Below are positions 50,319 through 62,700 of a DNA stretch of 64,000 nucleotides, one piece after another. The position numbers were made by a program, and so were the translations under genes. The notes under the pieces are model-generated. The model saw nothing but the letters and a program-made list of their open reading frames with translations, was not told the DNA's origin and did no database searches. Origin of the DNA: Rhynchopus sp. YZ270_cl-10 (Eukaryota; Euglenozoa; Diplonemea; Diplonemida; Diplonemidae); assembly GCA_964035575.1 (NCBI GenBank), contig OZ037886.1, forward strand, positions 1,341,480 through 1,405,479. Reading direction: 5' to 3'. Numbering within the stretch: the first letter of the stretch is position 1; the number at the start of each line of letters is the position of its first letter.

Positions 50319-53300
50319 ATGAAAAGGCAACGTAGTGAGAGCGGGTCTGCGGATGGGCGTGCTGACAAAAAGCCTAAGACAACAAAAGAAGCAACACAGG
50401 AGGCAGAAGAAGATGATACAGAAGCTTTTCAAAAACAGACTGGAGAGGATGATGAAGAAAAGGAAAAAACAGAAGATGAGCGCAATGAACCTACAACAGT
50501 AGAATGCAGTACAAAACGGAAGAGGGGAGATGATGAACCAAGAAGTGCGCAGGAGCAGAAACCTTTCATTTGTGAAAACTGTGGTGCCAGCTTTGCAGTA
50601 GATAAACAGCTCAAAGCACACAAAAAAGGCTCAAAAAAATGCAAAAAAACGTGTCCAAAGTGCAGAATTACGTTTTCTAATTTCCTTGAGAGGCACAATC
50701 ATCAGAAGGGCTGCACAGGTGGGTTTCAGGAAGCACCTTCTACTCCTTCTCCTCAGGAAGCACCTTCTACTCCTGATGTGCCACCCCCCAAGAAGCAAAA
50801 ACTGGATAAGACTTCAGACGGCCGTTTCAAATGTCCTAATTGCGATGCTACATACAAACGTATTCACAAATTGACGGAGCATCTGAAAAAATGTCAACCT
50901 GCCTGTACTCTTTGTAGGCGCAGTTTTTCATCACCTCTGCAGGCACAGAAGGAAAATCATGCGTGCTTAGGAAAACTTTGCTGTGAGCACTGTGGGGAAG
51001 AATTCACCGAGGTTAAAAACATGAAATCACATGCAGCAACCTGCGAAAAAACATGTCTGTACTGCTATGCACAGTTTGCAGAGGTAAATATTCTACTGAA
51101 ACACATCACACAATACTGCCTGAGGTTCAAAACTCTCAATTGCAAAATGGACTATCTTTCATACATTTTGCTTGGACAGGATGAGAGAGAGTTACAAAAG
51201 GAGAATGTGAGTGCTATAACACCTGCACTGTCTGCTAGTGTTGCAGCAGTTTTGTGTTTGGCAGCCATAGAACTTCCCCAGTACTTTGACTTCAACGATT
51301 ACACACCGCCGTTATTTTCCTGGCTGTTCCATTCAGCTGAAGTATTTCGCATTTCGGCGTTAAGGACTTCTTCAAGGCCATACTATGCCACACAGGATAA
51401 TCTGCTAAGGTTCCAAAAAGTGCTGCTGTGGTCACACATAAATGTTCCCTTGATTAAGGACAACAAACCAAAATCTCACACCTTCAACGACTGTGTGGTC
51501 GACATCATGCAAAAAAAATGGGATCTCAGAAAGCTAAAGTCACTTGAAACAAAAAGGCAGCAGACGTATACCAAACTTGATGAGCTTGAGGAGGTTAAAG
51601 CTAGGATTTTTTTGCTTGAGCATGAGGCCAGTTTTGTTACGCTGAGAAACGTGGACCCAATGTCAAAAATGGTGTTCGACCCAGCTTCTGTGGAGGAAGC
51701 AAAGTCTATATGGAGTGCACGGCAAATAAGAAACCTCAAGGAGCTCATGATCAAAGAGCAGAACCTCATGGGGGAGCTTATAGAGAAACATTCCAAAGCT
51801 GATTTTGACGTTGTACAGTCAGAGGCAAAATACATGTCTGGGACCCTGTTTCACGAAGCAGAGTTTCAGATGGAAAAACAGAGCAGTATTGTTGAGGAAC
51901 AAAGAGCTGATCTAAACAGAAAGCTGCAGAGACAGGGAGTCAAAAAAATATTCACCTACCGGCACCTGGGGGCAGCACTGCGCGAAGAGGTGGATGACAG
52001 CATTAAGAAGCACTCATGCGGAGAGATGGACAAACCCTGCAAGCATTGCGGGGCATTGCTGTTTCGTGGAGAGTCATCAAAAATATGCTGCACTGGTGGA
52101 AAGGTGTCCCTGCCAGATATGCCCAAAATAATCAGCCAAGACCACCTTGAACTTCTTCAGGACAAATTCTACAAAAGGGTTTCAATTCAGCTGAACGCAT
52201 TCTTCGCGATGGTAGAGAACAAAATCCGCCGAGACAGCCGTGTGCCAAAGGGCTTCTCAGCAGTGGCTCTGGAAGGTAGGGGATTAAAAAAATTCAATGG
52301 CTTTTATGACGATGCTCTCACAGAGTCCTGGTTTGTTGATCCAAACGTCAGCAGCACAGACAATAAAAAAAGCATGACTGGAGGGGTCCTCCCTGACAAT
52401 CTTCTTGGTCTTGCTGAGAAGTGTCATCTTCTTCTTGGAGACAATGCATTTGCAGCAAAGTTCAAAGCAATTTCACAGCAGTATAAGGGTCGCGAGGATG
52501 AGCTGAAGAAGATGAGGATTGACTTCCATGAAGTCCTGGCAAGCAAGACAGGGTCAGAATATACAACCGATGAGGCAAAGGGTGCTGTTAAGATGTTCTA
52601 CACCATCGATGAAGCCGCACCTGCAGAGCGCAAATTTACTGTGTACCCAATGTTTACGTGTGCTGAAAATGGGGGTAAGGATCCAAAGTGGAACGCACCA
52701 ATCATCATTGATGACTTTAACCAACTCTATGAACTGCTTTCATATCCATTAGCCCATCTGAATCCCACCGAGAATAATGGGTTCCGCCTGAAGATGCCTC
52801 ACAGGGTGGTGAACCGCGGAGCTGCATCTGACAGTGATGATGATGATGATGATGATGCCCAAAACACGAACAACCCTGAACCAACAGCACCAAACCCTGA
52901 AGCGCTCAACAGCGGTGAAAAGGATGATGCGATGCAGGTAGACCCTGAAGAGTGGAATGGTGGATGGGAACGTTGTGCAGAAGAAGACAGAGCTGTGGAC
53001 TCAATGCATGAGGTTCTTCGCAACGCTACTAACCTAGCTGAAACGACACCATCTTCAACATTCATCTCAGCAAAGCAGTACGCAACATATCTCATGCACC
53101 ACCGTCCGAACAGCAGCAAAGACCCGTTGTCCTACAACCCCCTGCTCATGCATGGAACGCTGACACAGCAGTTCTTCATCGACATGGCGATGCGTGGCAT
53201 GTATCAGCGACTGAAATACCATATTGTTGGAAGGGGAATGGGCTACGCCTCCAAGAAAGACATCACCTCTGGGAAACAGATTCCACCGACAAACGAAATC

Positions 53301-56300
53301 TCTATGCCTTCTTCATTTGAGAGAGGAGTAGCTGCGAGGGCACAATTACTCAACGACACACTTGCAATATACGCAAAGTATGGGAAAGCTGATTTCTTTC
53401 TCACAATGACATGCAACCCGATGTGGGAGGAGATACAATCCAATCTTCTCGAAGGAGAAACGGCCCTCGACCGTCCGGAGCTTGTTCACCGTGTGTTCGA
53501 CTTAAAAGTCAAGGAACTTGTGGACGACATACGCAAAAAGAATGTTCTTGGACAAAATATTGCAATGGTGATGGTGACCGAGTACCAGAAGAGAGGGCTC
53601 CCTCACTGCCACGCAATCCTTTGGAACAACAATAAAACGTCACCTAAGGACCCGTTCAACATCGACCACATCGTGCATGCTGAGCTCCCGGACCCAGAAA
53701 CACATCCTAACCTCTACAAAGCTGTAAGCGAGTACCTCATGCACAATGACTGCCTTAAAAATAGAGGCTCTCCCTGTCTACAGAAGGGAAAGGATGGAAA
53801 GTGCAAATATTGCAAGTCCAACTTCCCCAAGGACTTCAGAGATTTCACCACCTCTGGCAATGATGGCTACGCCTTTGTCATAAGAAGGGATCATGGGATA
53901 CTGTCTTATGTGGATCCAGACGTTGTGAAGAAATGGAAAGAAAAACACCCAGGGGAAACTACTCACCCAAACCAGAGGAACAACAGGTGGGTGGTTCCCT
54001 ACAATGCGTATCTTCTCCTCAAGTACCAGTGCCACATCAACATTGAGGCAGTGCGCGGGATTCTTGCTGCTAAATATTTGTTCAAATACTTATTCAAGGG
54101 GGAGAATGAGGTAGATGGTGTGATAAAGGAAGATACAAAGCATAAAGGAGGGCCATCAGAAGCAAAAACCACAACAACGACCACGACCACTGGGAGCATT
54201 ATGAGGTTTCTGAAGGCACATTGTTTGACTGCGGCTGATGCTTGTGGGTACCTACTCGGAACAAAGATGGTGCGGATTTACCCAGGAGTGCAGAGACTCC
54301 ACATCCACCTCGAAGATGAGCAGAGGGTGTACTTTCCTTTAAAGAATTATGGTGATGACTCAAGGAGAAGGGATGCGGCTGCAAAATCCAAAAGTACACT
54401 CCTTGCCTTTTTCGAAGCAAATGAAAGATGCAAGAAGCATCGTGAAGGCATTCCAGCACATGAAGCCTACAAAGGCTTTGACAAACTACTTTACAATGAT
54501 GTCCCAGAATTCTTTTCTTACCCCAGAGAAAAGAAGGAATGGCAGCTGAGACCGGGATATGGGTGGTGCGAGGAAGAAGGCTGCTATAAACCTGGCCCTC
54601 ACTCAAAAAGAAATGAAGGAGAAGGCCTCTCAATCGGCAGGATGTACTGGGCCCCTGTAAAGGATAAGGAGTTGCACTGTCTCCGTCTACTTCTTCTGTG
54701 CAAGCGTGGATCATGCAGCTTTGAAGAGCTGAGAACCATAGGCTCCGTTGTTCATCCTACATTTTATGCAGCTGCAGCAGAAATGGGGCTTATCCATGAT
54801 GGGGCAATCTTGCGTAACGCCCTGAAAGAGTGCATCAATACAACACTGTCCTCACGTGCCATCCGTTTTACGTTTGCAATGATAATAATAAACTACATGA
54901 CCACTGCAGAAGACGTTGCAAAGGCGTGGGCAGAGTATGAGTTTGAGCTGTGTGCGCCACCTTTGGACAGAGTAAAAAGGCAGGAACGGGAGGAAGCAGT
55001 ACCAAGCAACCACATCTACCCTAAAGAGAAGCGTAAAGCTTTGCTAGACATGCAACGGCTCCTTAAGGAAGCGAACGTTAAGACTTCAATGGAAGATCTT
55101 GGGCTCCCCACTCCTCCTGAAGGTACTACAGGGCAGAGCACAGAGTTTGTCTTAAACACAGAGAGGTATGATGAGGGTGAAATGCTGAAGAAGTTTGAAC
55201 AGATTCAAGGCAACCTCAACGAAGGGCAGCAGAATGTCTTCAACTCTGTGAAGGAATCTGTTGAAGGTAACCAGGGGAAGGTCATATTTTTGCAGGGTGC
55301 AGCAGGAACAGGCAAGACATTCCTGTACCAGGCGTGTTTGTACTGGGCCAGGAGCAGAAGGGCAAGGGCAAAGCAACAACAGCAGCAGCAGCAGCAGCAG
55401 CCACTTCAACAGAATGAGGAGGACCGCTTTTCAATCGCTGTGGCAACATCAGGGATAGCAGCTACACTACTACCAGGAGGCAGAACTGCACACAGCCGAT
55501 TTAAGATCCCAATAGATCTTGAACCAAACTCAAAGCGGATGTGCGGGCTTGATGATGACCATGTCGAACTCCTAAGGCGCACTGACCTCATTGTCTGGGA
55601 TGAGGTGGTAATGGCACAAAAGGCAAGCATAGAGGTAGTAGACAGAACGCTTCAGAGGTTGAGGGGATGTTCACAACCATTTGGAGGAGTGACAGTGCTT
55701 CTTGGAGGAGACTTCAGGCAAATCCTTCCTGTTCCAGGGGCAAACAAAGGGAGCTTTGAAAGCATCTCGATTTCGCTCCACAACTCATACCTCTGGAACC
55801 AACTCACAAAAATGTCCCTGACGCAGGTCATGAGGGTGAAGGACGACGACGCTTTCCGTGAGTACCTCATGAAGGTTGGTGATGGGTCTGTGAATGAGGC
55901 TGGGGATGTGGAGGGTGCTGAGGACACAGAAGCAGTTATGCAGGTGCCACATGCTATCATTTTTGAAAAAAAGAACAAAAAGGTGACTGAGGATACTTTG
56001 ATTGACTTTACATTTCCTGACATCAAGAATGGAATGTATGAGAACTGTGCTTTGCTGTGCCCTACAAACGCACGCCAGGTCTACATGAACGAAAAAATTC
56101 TCAGCAGCTTCCCAGGAGAGACAATTACCCGTATGTCAGAGGATACCTGCAAGGACCCAGGAGCAAATGAATTCTTCACCACTGAAGCACTCAATGCAAT
56201 GAACCATGCACGTCTTCCTCCACACATCCTGAACCTGAAGGTCAACTGTATTGTAATGCTTCTAAAGAACCTCGACCCCGCAGGTGGACTGTGCAATGGA

Positions 56301-57863
56301 ACGCGTCTTGTTGTGAAGGAGGTGAAGAAGAACATCCTTGTCTGCACCCACCTGGCGGAAGAATGCGAGTGGCGGAACAAAAACGGGAAAAAGCCAGAAA
56401 CTGTTGCCATACCTCGCCTGCCCTGCGATGGTGATGCGAAGGATCTCACCATCGACTTTGTACGTCAGCAGTTTCCAGTGCGGCTGTCTTTTGCCATGAC
56501 GATTAATAAGTCTCAGGGACAAACTCTCAGGAGGGTGGGTCTTGATGTGTCACAGTCGCCCTGCTTCTCTCATGGCCATCTGTACGTTGCAATGTCAAGG
56601 GTGTGCAGCAGGAATGACATCAAGATTTGTCTTCCACCTCAAGGTGATACAAATTTGTATAACTGTGTCCACCAGGAGGTCATCTCTGCCATTGAGGAGT
56701 CAGTTGGGGGAATAAAGATGAAGGTCAGTAAGGAAAGGAGGAATCAGCTGAAGCGGGACCTGAGGCTTACAGAGGCTGTATATGCAAAGGCCATGCATGA
56801 ACGTGCAGCAAACCCTTCAGAAAACCCTGCAGTGGTGTGTTCCCCTGATGCTGATGGAAGCCCCATTGATGATAAAGAACACGAAATCAACAACCCGGCA
56901 TGTGGAAGGTCTCTTGTAGTAACTCCCTGGACAAAGGATGAAGAAGAACAACCGATGGATTTCTATCCTTTTACATTTCCAGAGGGGGGATGGTATGTTA
57001 GCATTACATTATGGTTACAGTAATTATTGTACATTTTTAATTAAATAATACACTACAATTTATACAGGGAATATATCCACAACAACGTTCCAGAAGCTTC
57101 TCATCCACAAAAAAATGTAACAACTACAGTTTCTGAAAAAAATAGGTATGTTTTTTTCGTGGTCAACAACTTTAAAACCATTACCAATATTTTACAGGAA
57201 CAATGAGAATAATATTCAACATGTTCTGAGCAGGTTCAACCTCGGACAAATTGACGTTACTGGTGATGGAACGTGTTTCTATCACGCCATACAGCAGCTC
57301 CTCACTGGAAAAAGAAATGATGGTCATGCTCTACGCAGAAGATTTGCAGAGTTCTTGCTCAGGAATGAGATTATGATCCAGGAGCATCCCTTACTTTTTG
57401 ATGATGAAGAGAAAAAAAAAAGGTATGTAGCATTTGTATTTGTGCAAACCCGCAAACCCGCAAACCTAAACTTTTCTACCACACCTGTAAACAAAACAGG
57501 AACTTTGATGACCTTCTTCAACGCGTCACAAATAATGCCGATGACAGTTATGCGCAGGAGGTAGAAGTAGCACTGATGTCTCTCATGCTTAGGTCTCTTA
57601 TCACAGTAGTCACTTCTAGGACCTATGAGACAGAAGGATATTCTTGCTTTCATTTTTTGCCAAAGGGGCAATCTCCTGAAGATGTTCTTATGCAAATACC
57701 ATCAGAAAAGAGACTGCTGATAGTGCAAACTTATCAACCTCCCCACTTCAACATTGGTACAGGAACTCCAGAAAATGTACTGAAAGCACATAAAAAAGCC
57801 CTAATTTACCCCACATTTCCAGACAATCACCTTTCTGACTTTCAACCGGGTGATCTTGACTAA
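50319..57863 (+). CDS. Helitron Rep/helicase with spliced C-terminal OTU domain
   Basis: Four exons: 50,319-56,992, 57,068-57,145, 57,198-57,422 and 57,500-57,863. All three introns are GTATGT...CAG and preserve frame (about 2446 aa). I prefer the ATG at 50,319 to the in-frame 50,232, because the 29 extra residues look like leader and a decayed copy of this start lies upstream. Residues 85-270: six C2HC fingers. Rep/HUH domain: FFLTMTCNPMWEEI (about 1026), LPHCHAILW (about 1093), two-tyrosine motif KYLFKYLFKG (about 1250). PIF1-like helicase: GAAGTGKT (about 1661), WDEV, GGDFRQILP, NKSQGQTL (about 2062), YVAMSRV. OTU: VTGDGTCFYHAIQ and PHFN. It nicks and unwinds DNA for rolling-circle-like transposition. 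No breaks seen. Confidence 0.93.
57423..57499 (+). other. Helitron intron 3 carrying GCAAACCC units
   Basis: A 77-base intron, GTATGT...ACAAAACAG. It contains GCAAACCCGCAAACCC plus a partial unit (57,445-57,467), the same 8-mer as the large arrays. Confidence 0.85.
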
Positions 57864-57884
57864 AAAAATTTTTTCCTTTTTTTC

Positions 57885-57905
57885 TTTACAGTAAATTACT
57901 GTAAA
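57885..57905. terminator. Perfect 10-bp inverted repeat after the Helitron gene
   Basis: TTTACAGTAA and TTACTGTAAA flank a single A. It could be a transcription-end or Helitron 3' hairpin; its role is unproven. Confidence 0.4.
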
Positions 57906-58610
57906 AGACTTTTATTTTTATTTTTATTTTTTTTTTCTTCCCAGCCGGAGAGAATCAGATTAAATCTCTTGTGATGAAGAAATATTTGTTTGAACATGTT
58001 CATTGGATTGAAAAAAAATATGAGAAAAAAAAAACTGGGTAAGCTTAGCCCATCTAAAAAAAAGGATTTTATTTTTGTTTCTGTTTCACTGTTTTTTTAA
58101 ACTGTTTTTGTGGAGTTCGTTTAGTTTTAAAAAAAATCAATTAGTTTGGAAATTGTAGCAGTTTTTATTTTTACAGAGACTTTTTGACCGGTTTGATCAG
58201 CAGTTTTTGTTGTTTTTTTCTTCCCAGCCGGAGATACTCTCTTGTGATGAAGAAAATATTTTTGTCTTGGATTAAAAAAAATAAGGAAATATAGGGTTTG
58301 CGGGTTTTCGGGTTTTCGGAAGAGGTTAAAACATAGCTTTAAAAAAAGACTACACCTTGAAGAAGGCGCTCACTTTGGCGGGTGAGAGTATTGTCATGCC
58401 ATAAAAATAAAAAGATCAAAAATGAGAAAAGGAAAAAGAAAAAGAAAAAGAAAAAACACACAAAATGACTGAATAGCTCACGCACTTTTACTGTTTCTTT
58501 TTTCCTATCCTCATCACCACCACTTCCCACACAGAAACCTACACATACCTGATATTCAATTCATCCATACAAATGAATTTTGTAATCTTGATCAGTGCAC
58601 AGATTATGTA
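57906..58610. repeat. AT-rich DNA with two direct repeats
   Basis: No gene. A block starting TTTTTTCTTCCCAGCCGGAGA occurs near 57,929 and 58,205 and continues through CTCTTGTGATGAAGAAA and a TTGGATT box. A short GGGTTTGCGGGTTTTCGG run lies at 58,293-58,316. Confidence 0.7.
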
Positions 58611-58611
58611 C

Positions 58612-59743
58612 CTGGGAAAATTTTTTTGGTCAAAATCCTGGTTTTTGCGGTCTCACACGTGTGTATGACCAAATTTTAGGTGGTCAAAAGTGGAGTCTGA
58701 CCCCCATGTCCCGGTCATAAAAATTTCCTGTGAAGCCATTGACGAAGGAACTTTGCACTTTTGATCACTGCACACTATGTACTGACCAAAAAACCCACAC
58801 AAAACACCAAAAACACCAAAAATCATGAAAAAACTGATCCATGCATTTTAGGTCAAAAATACCCATTTCTCAGCGCAAATTGACCCCACCACAGCACGCA
58901 CAGACTCCGGAGAGCCAAAATCAAAAAATTTTTTTTTCGATTTTTTGTAGGCAAAAATTGCTGGGAAAAATTTTTTGGTCAAAATCCTGGTTTTTGGGGT
59001 CTCATACATGTGTATGACCAAATTTTAGGTGGTCAAAAGTGGAGTCTGACCCCCATGTCCAGGTTATGGAAATGTCATATGAAGCCATTGCTGAAGGAAT
59101 TTTGCACTTTTGCGCATCAACAATTATGTACTGGGCATTTTTCCCACACAAATTTGACCCAGTACTCAAGGTCAATTTGACCTTGGTTCTTCTCTCAGGG
59201 TCTTCTGACCAATTTTTAACATGTCTAAAATGGTATCTGACCCCCATGTCCAGGTCATAAAAACGCCCAATCAGTCCATTAAAGCCACAGATTTGATGTT
59301 TTGAGTAGTTGTGGTTAAATGTGGCCCAATTTTCCCAGCCAAAAAATGACCCCAAAAATCACGAAAAAAAATATTTTAAAGCCGATACACTTACACACCT
59401 AAATTTGGCCCAATATGTCCAATGTGGTCCTCCAGGGTTGCAATGGCCTCATTTTATGGGCATACTGGCCATATTTCATACTTATGTCACATTTTGAAAT
59501 TTTCGTCACATACAATACACACACCTTAGAACCACAAAATATCGTCAATTCCTTCACAAAAATAGCCGTGAAATGCCGCACCCATTTTAGGTATCTTCAG
59601 AAAATGCTAACATCCAAACCCAGTACATTACGTCGTTTTTGGGCCCCAATCTACCGGAGTGTATTATCAGAAATACTGGGACCTACGCGATCCAGCAATC
59701 CTGCAGCGTCGCCATTTTGTACCCCTCAAACCCGTAATAACTA
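58612..59743. repeat. Satellite-like direct repeats, AT-rich family
   Basis: Blocks of about 165 bases beginning CTGGGAAAA at 58,612 and 58,961 (spacing 349) share TGACCAAATTTTAGGTGGTC and GACCCCCATGTCC. A third weaker copy of the last box is near 59,240. GGCCCARTATGTCCMA at 59,407 ties it to the 2.3-6.9 kb region. Confidence 0.8.
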
Positions 59744-62700
59744 GAAACCCCGCAAACCCGCAAACCCGCAAACCCGCAAACCCCGCAAACCCGCAAACCC
59801 GCAAACCCGCAAACCCGTAAACCCGCAAACCCGCAAACCCGCAAACCCGCAAACCCGCAAACCCGCAAACCCGCAAACCCGCAAACCCGCAAACCCGCAA
59901 ACCCGCAAACCCGCAAACCCGCAAACCCGCAAACCCGCAAACCCGCAAACCCGCAAACCCGCAAACCCGTAAACCCGTAAACCCGCAAACCCGCAAACCC
60001 GCAAACCCGCAAACCGCAAACCCGCAAACCCCGTAAACCCGCAAACCCGCAAACCCGCAAACCCGCAAACCCGCAAACCCGCAAACCCGCAAACCCGCAA
60101 ACCCGCAAACCCGCAAACCCGCAAACCCGCAAACCCGCAAACCCGCAAACCCGCAAACCGCAAACCCGCAAACCGCAAACCCGCAAACCCGCAAACCCGC
60201 AAACCCGCAAACCCGCAAACCCGCAAACCCGCAAAACCCGCAAACCCGCAAACCCGCAAACCCGCAAACCCCGCAAACCCGCAAACCCGCAAACCCGCAA
60301 ACCCGCAAACCCGCAAACCCGCAACCCGAAACCCGCAAACCCCCGCAAACCCGCAAACCCGCAAACCCGCAAACCCGCAAACCCGCAAACCCGCAAACCC
60401 GCAAAACCCGCAAACCCGCAAACCCGCAAACCCGCAAACCCGCAAACCCGCAAACCCGCAAACCCGCAAACCCGCAAACCCGCAAACCCGCAAACCCCGC
60501 AAACCCGCAAACCCGCAAACCCGCAAACCCGCAAACCCGCAAACCCGCAAACCCGCAAACCCGCAAACCCGCAAACCCGCAAACCGCCAAACCCGCAAAC
60601 CCGCAAACCCGCAAACCCGCAAACCCGCAAACCCGCAAACCCGCAAACCCGCAAACCCGCAAACCCCGCAAACCCGCAAACCGCAAACCCGCAAACCCGC
60701 AAACCCGCAAACCCGCAAACCGCAAACCCGCAAACCCCGCAAACCCGCAAACCCGCAAACCCGCAAACCCGCAAACCCGCAAACCCGCAAACCCGCAAAC
60801 CCGCAAACCCGCAAACCCGCAAACCCGCAAACCCGCAAACCCGCAAACCCGCAAACCCGCAAACCCGCAAACCCGCAAACCCGCAAACCCGCAAACCCGC
60901 AAACCCGCAAACCCGCAAACCCGCAAACCCGCAAACCCGCAAACCCGCAAAACCCGCAAACCCGCAAACCCGCAAACCCGCAAACCCGCAAACCCGCAAA
61001 CCCGCAACCCGCAAACCCGCAAACCCGCAAACCCGCAAACCCGCAAACCCGCAAACCCGCAAACCCGCAAACCCGCAAACCCGCAAACCCGCAAACCCGC
61101 AAACCCGCAAACCCGCAAACCCGCAAACCGCAAACCCGCAAACCCGCAAACCCGCAAACCCGCAAACCCGCAAACCCGCAAACCCGCAAACCCGTAAACC
61201 CGCAAACCCCGCAAACCCGCAAACCCGCAAACCCGCAAACCCGTAAACCCGCAAACCCGCAAACCCGCAAACCCGCAAACCCGCAAACCCGCAAACCCGC
61301 AAACCCGCAACCCGTAAACCCGCAAACCCGCAAACCCGCAAACCCGCAAACCCGCAAACCCGCAAACCCGCAAACCCGCAAACCCGCAAACCCGCAAACC
61401 CGCAAACCCGCAAACCCGCAAACCCGCAAACCCGCAAACCCGCAAACCCGTAAACCCGCTAAACCCGCAAACCCGCAAACCCGCAAACCCGCAAACCCGT
61501 AAAACCCGCAAACCCGCTAAACCCGCAAACCCGCAAACCCGCAAACCCGTAAACCCGCAAACCCGCAAACCCGCAAACCCGCAAACCCGCAAACCCGCAA
61601 ACCCGCAAACCCCGCAAACCCGCAAACCCGCAAACCCGCAAACCCGCAAACCCGCAAACCCGCAAACCCGCAAACCCGCAAACCCGCAAACCCGCAACCC
61701 GCAAACCCGCAAACCCGCAAACCCGCAAACCCGCAAACCCGCAAACCCGCAAACCCGCAAACCCGCAAACCCGCAAACCCGCAAACCCCGCAAACCCGCA
61801 AACCCGCAAACCCGCAAACCCGCAAAACCCGCAAACCCGCAAACCCGCAAACCCGCAAACCCGCAAACCCGCAAACCCGCAAACCCGCAAACCCGCAAAC
61901 CCGCAAACCCGCAAACCCGCAAACCCGCAAACCCGCAAACCCGCAAACCCGCAAACCCGCAAACCCGCAAACCCGCAAACCCGCAACCCGCAAACCCGCA
62001 AACCCGCAAACCCGCAAACCCGCAAACCCGCAAACCCGCAAACCCGCAAACCCGCAAACCCGCAAACCCGCAAACCCGCAAACCCGCAAACCCGCAAACC
62101 CGCAAACCCGCAAAACCCGCAAACCCCGCAAACCCGCAAACCCGCAACCCGCAAACACCGCAAACCCGCAAACCCGCAAACCCGCAAACCCGCAAACCCG
62201 CAAACCCGCAAACCCGCAAACCCGCAAACCCGCAAACCCCGCAAACCCGCAAACCCGCAAACCCGCAAACCCGCAAACCCGCAAACCCGCAAACCCGCAA
62301 ACCCGCAAACCCGCAAACCCGCAAACCCGCAAACCCGCAAACCCGCAAACCCGCAAACCCGCAAACCCGCAAACCCGCAAACCCCGCAAACCCGCAAACC
62401 CGCAAACCCGCAAACCCGCAAACCCGCAAACCCGCAAACCCGCAAACCCGCAAACCCGCAAACCCGCAAACCCGCAAACCCGCAAACCCGCAAACCCGCA
62501 ACCCGCAAACCCGCAAACCCGCAAACCCGCAAACCCGCAACCCGCAAAACCCGCAAACCCGCAAACCCGCAAACCCGCAAACCCGCAAACCCGCAAACCC
62601 GCAAACCCGCAAACCCGCAAACCCGCAAACCCGCAAACCCGCAAACCCGCAAACCCGCAAACCCGCAAACCCGCAAACCCGCAACCCGCAAACCCGCAAA

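Larger units (their letters stand above)
50319..57905 (+). mobile_element. Autonomous Helitron (OTU-bearing type)
   Basis: Defined by its Rep-helicase gene. OTU domains are known from some Helitron lineages (Helitron2/Helentron type). I did not establish the termini. A perfect inverted repeat TTTACAGTAA-A-TTACTGTAAA at 57,885-57,905, 22 bases after the stop, is a possible subterminal hairpin. AT-rich, unlike retrotransposons A-C. Confidence 0.6.
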
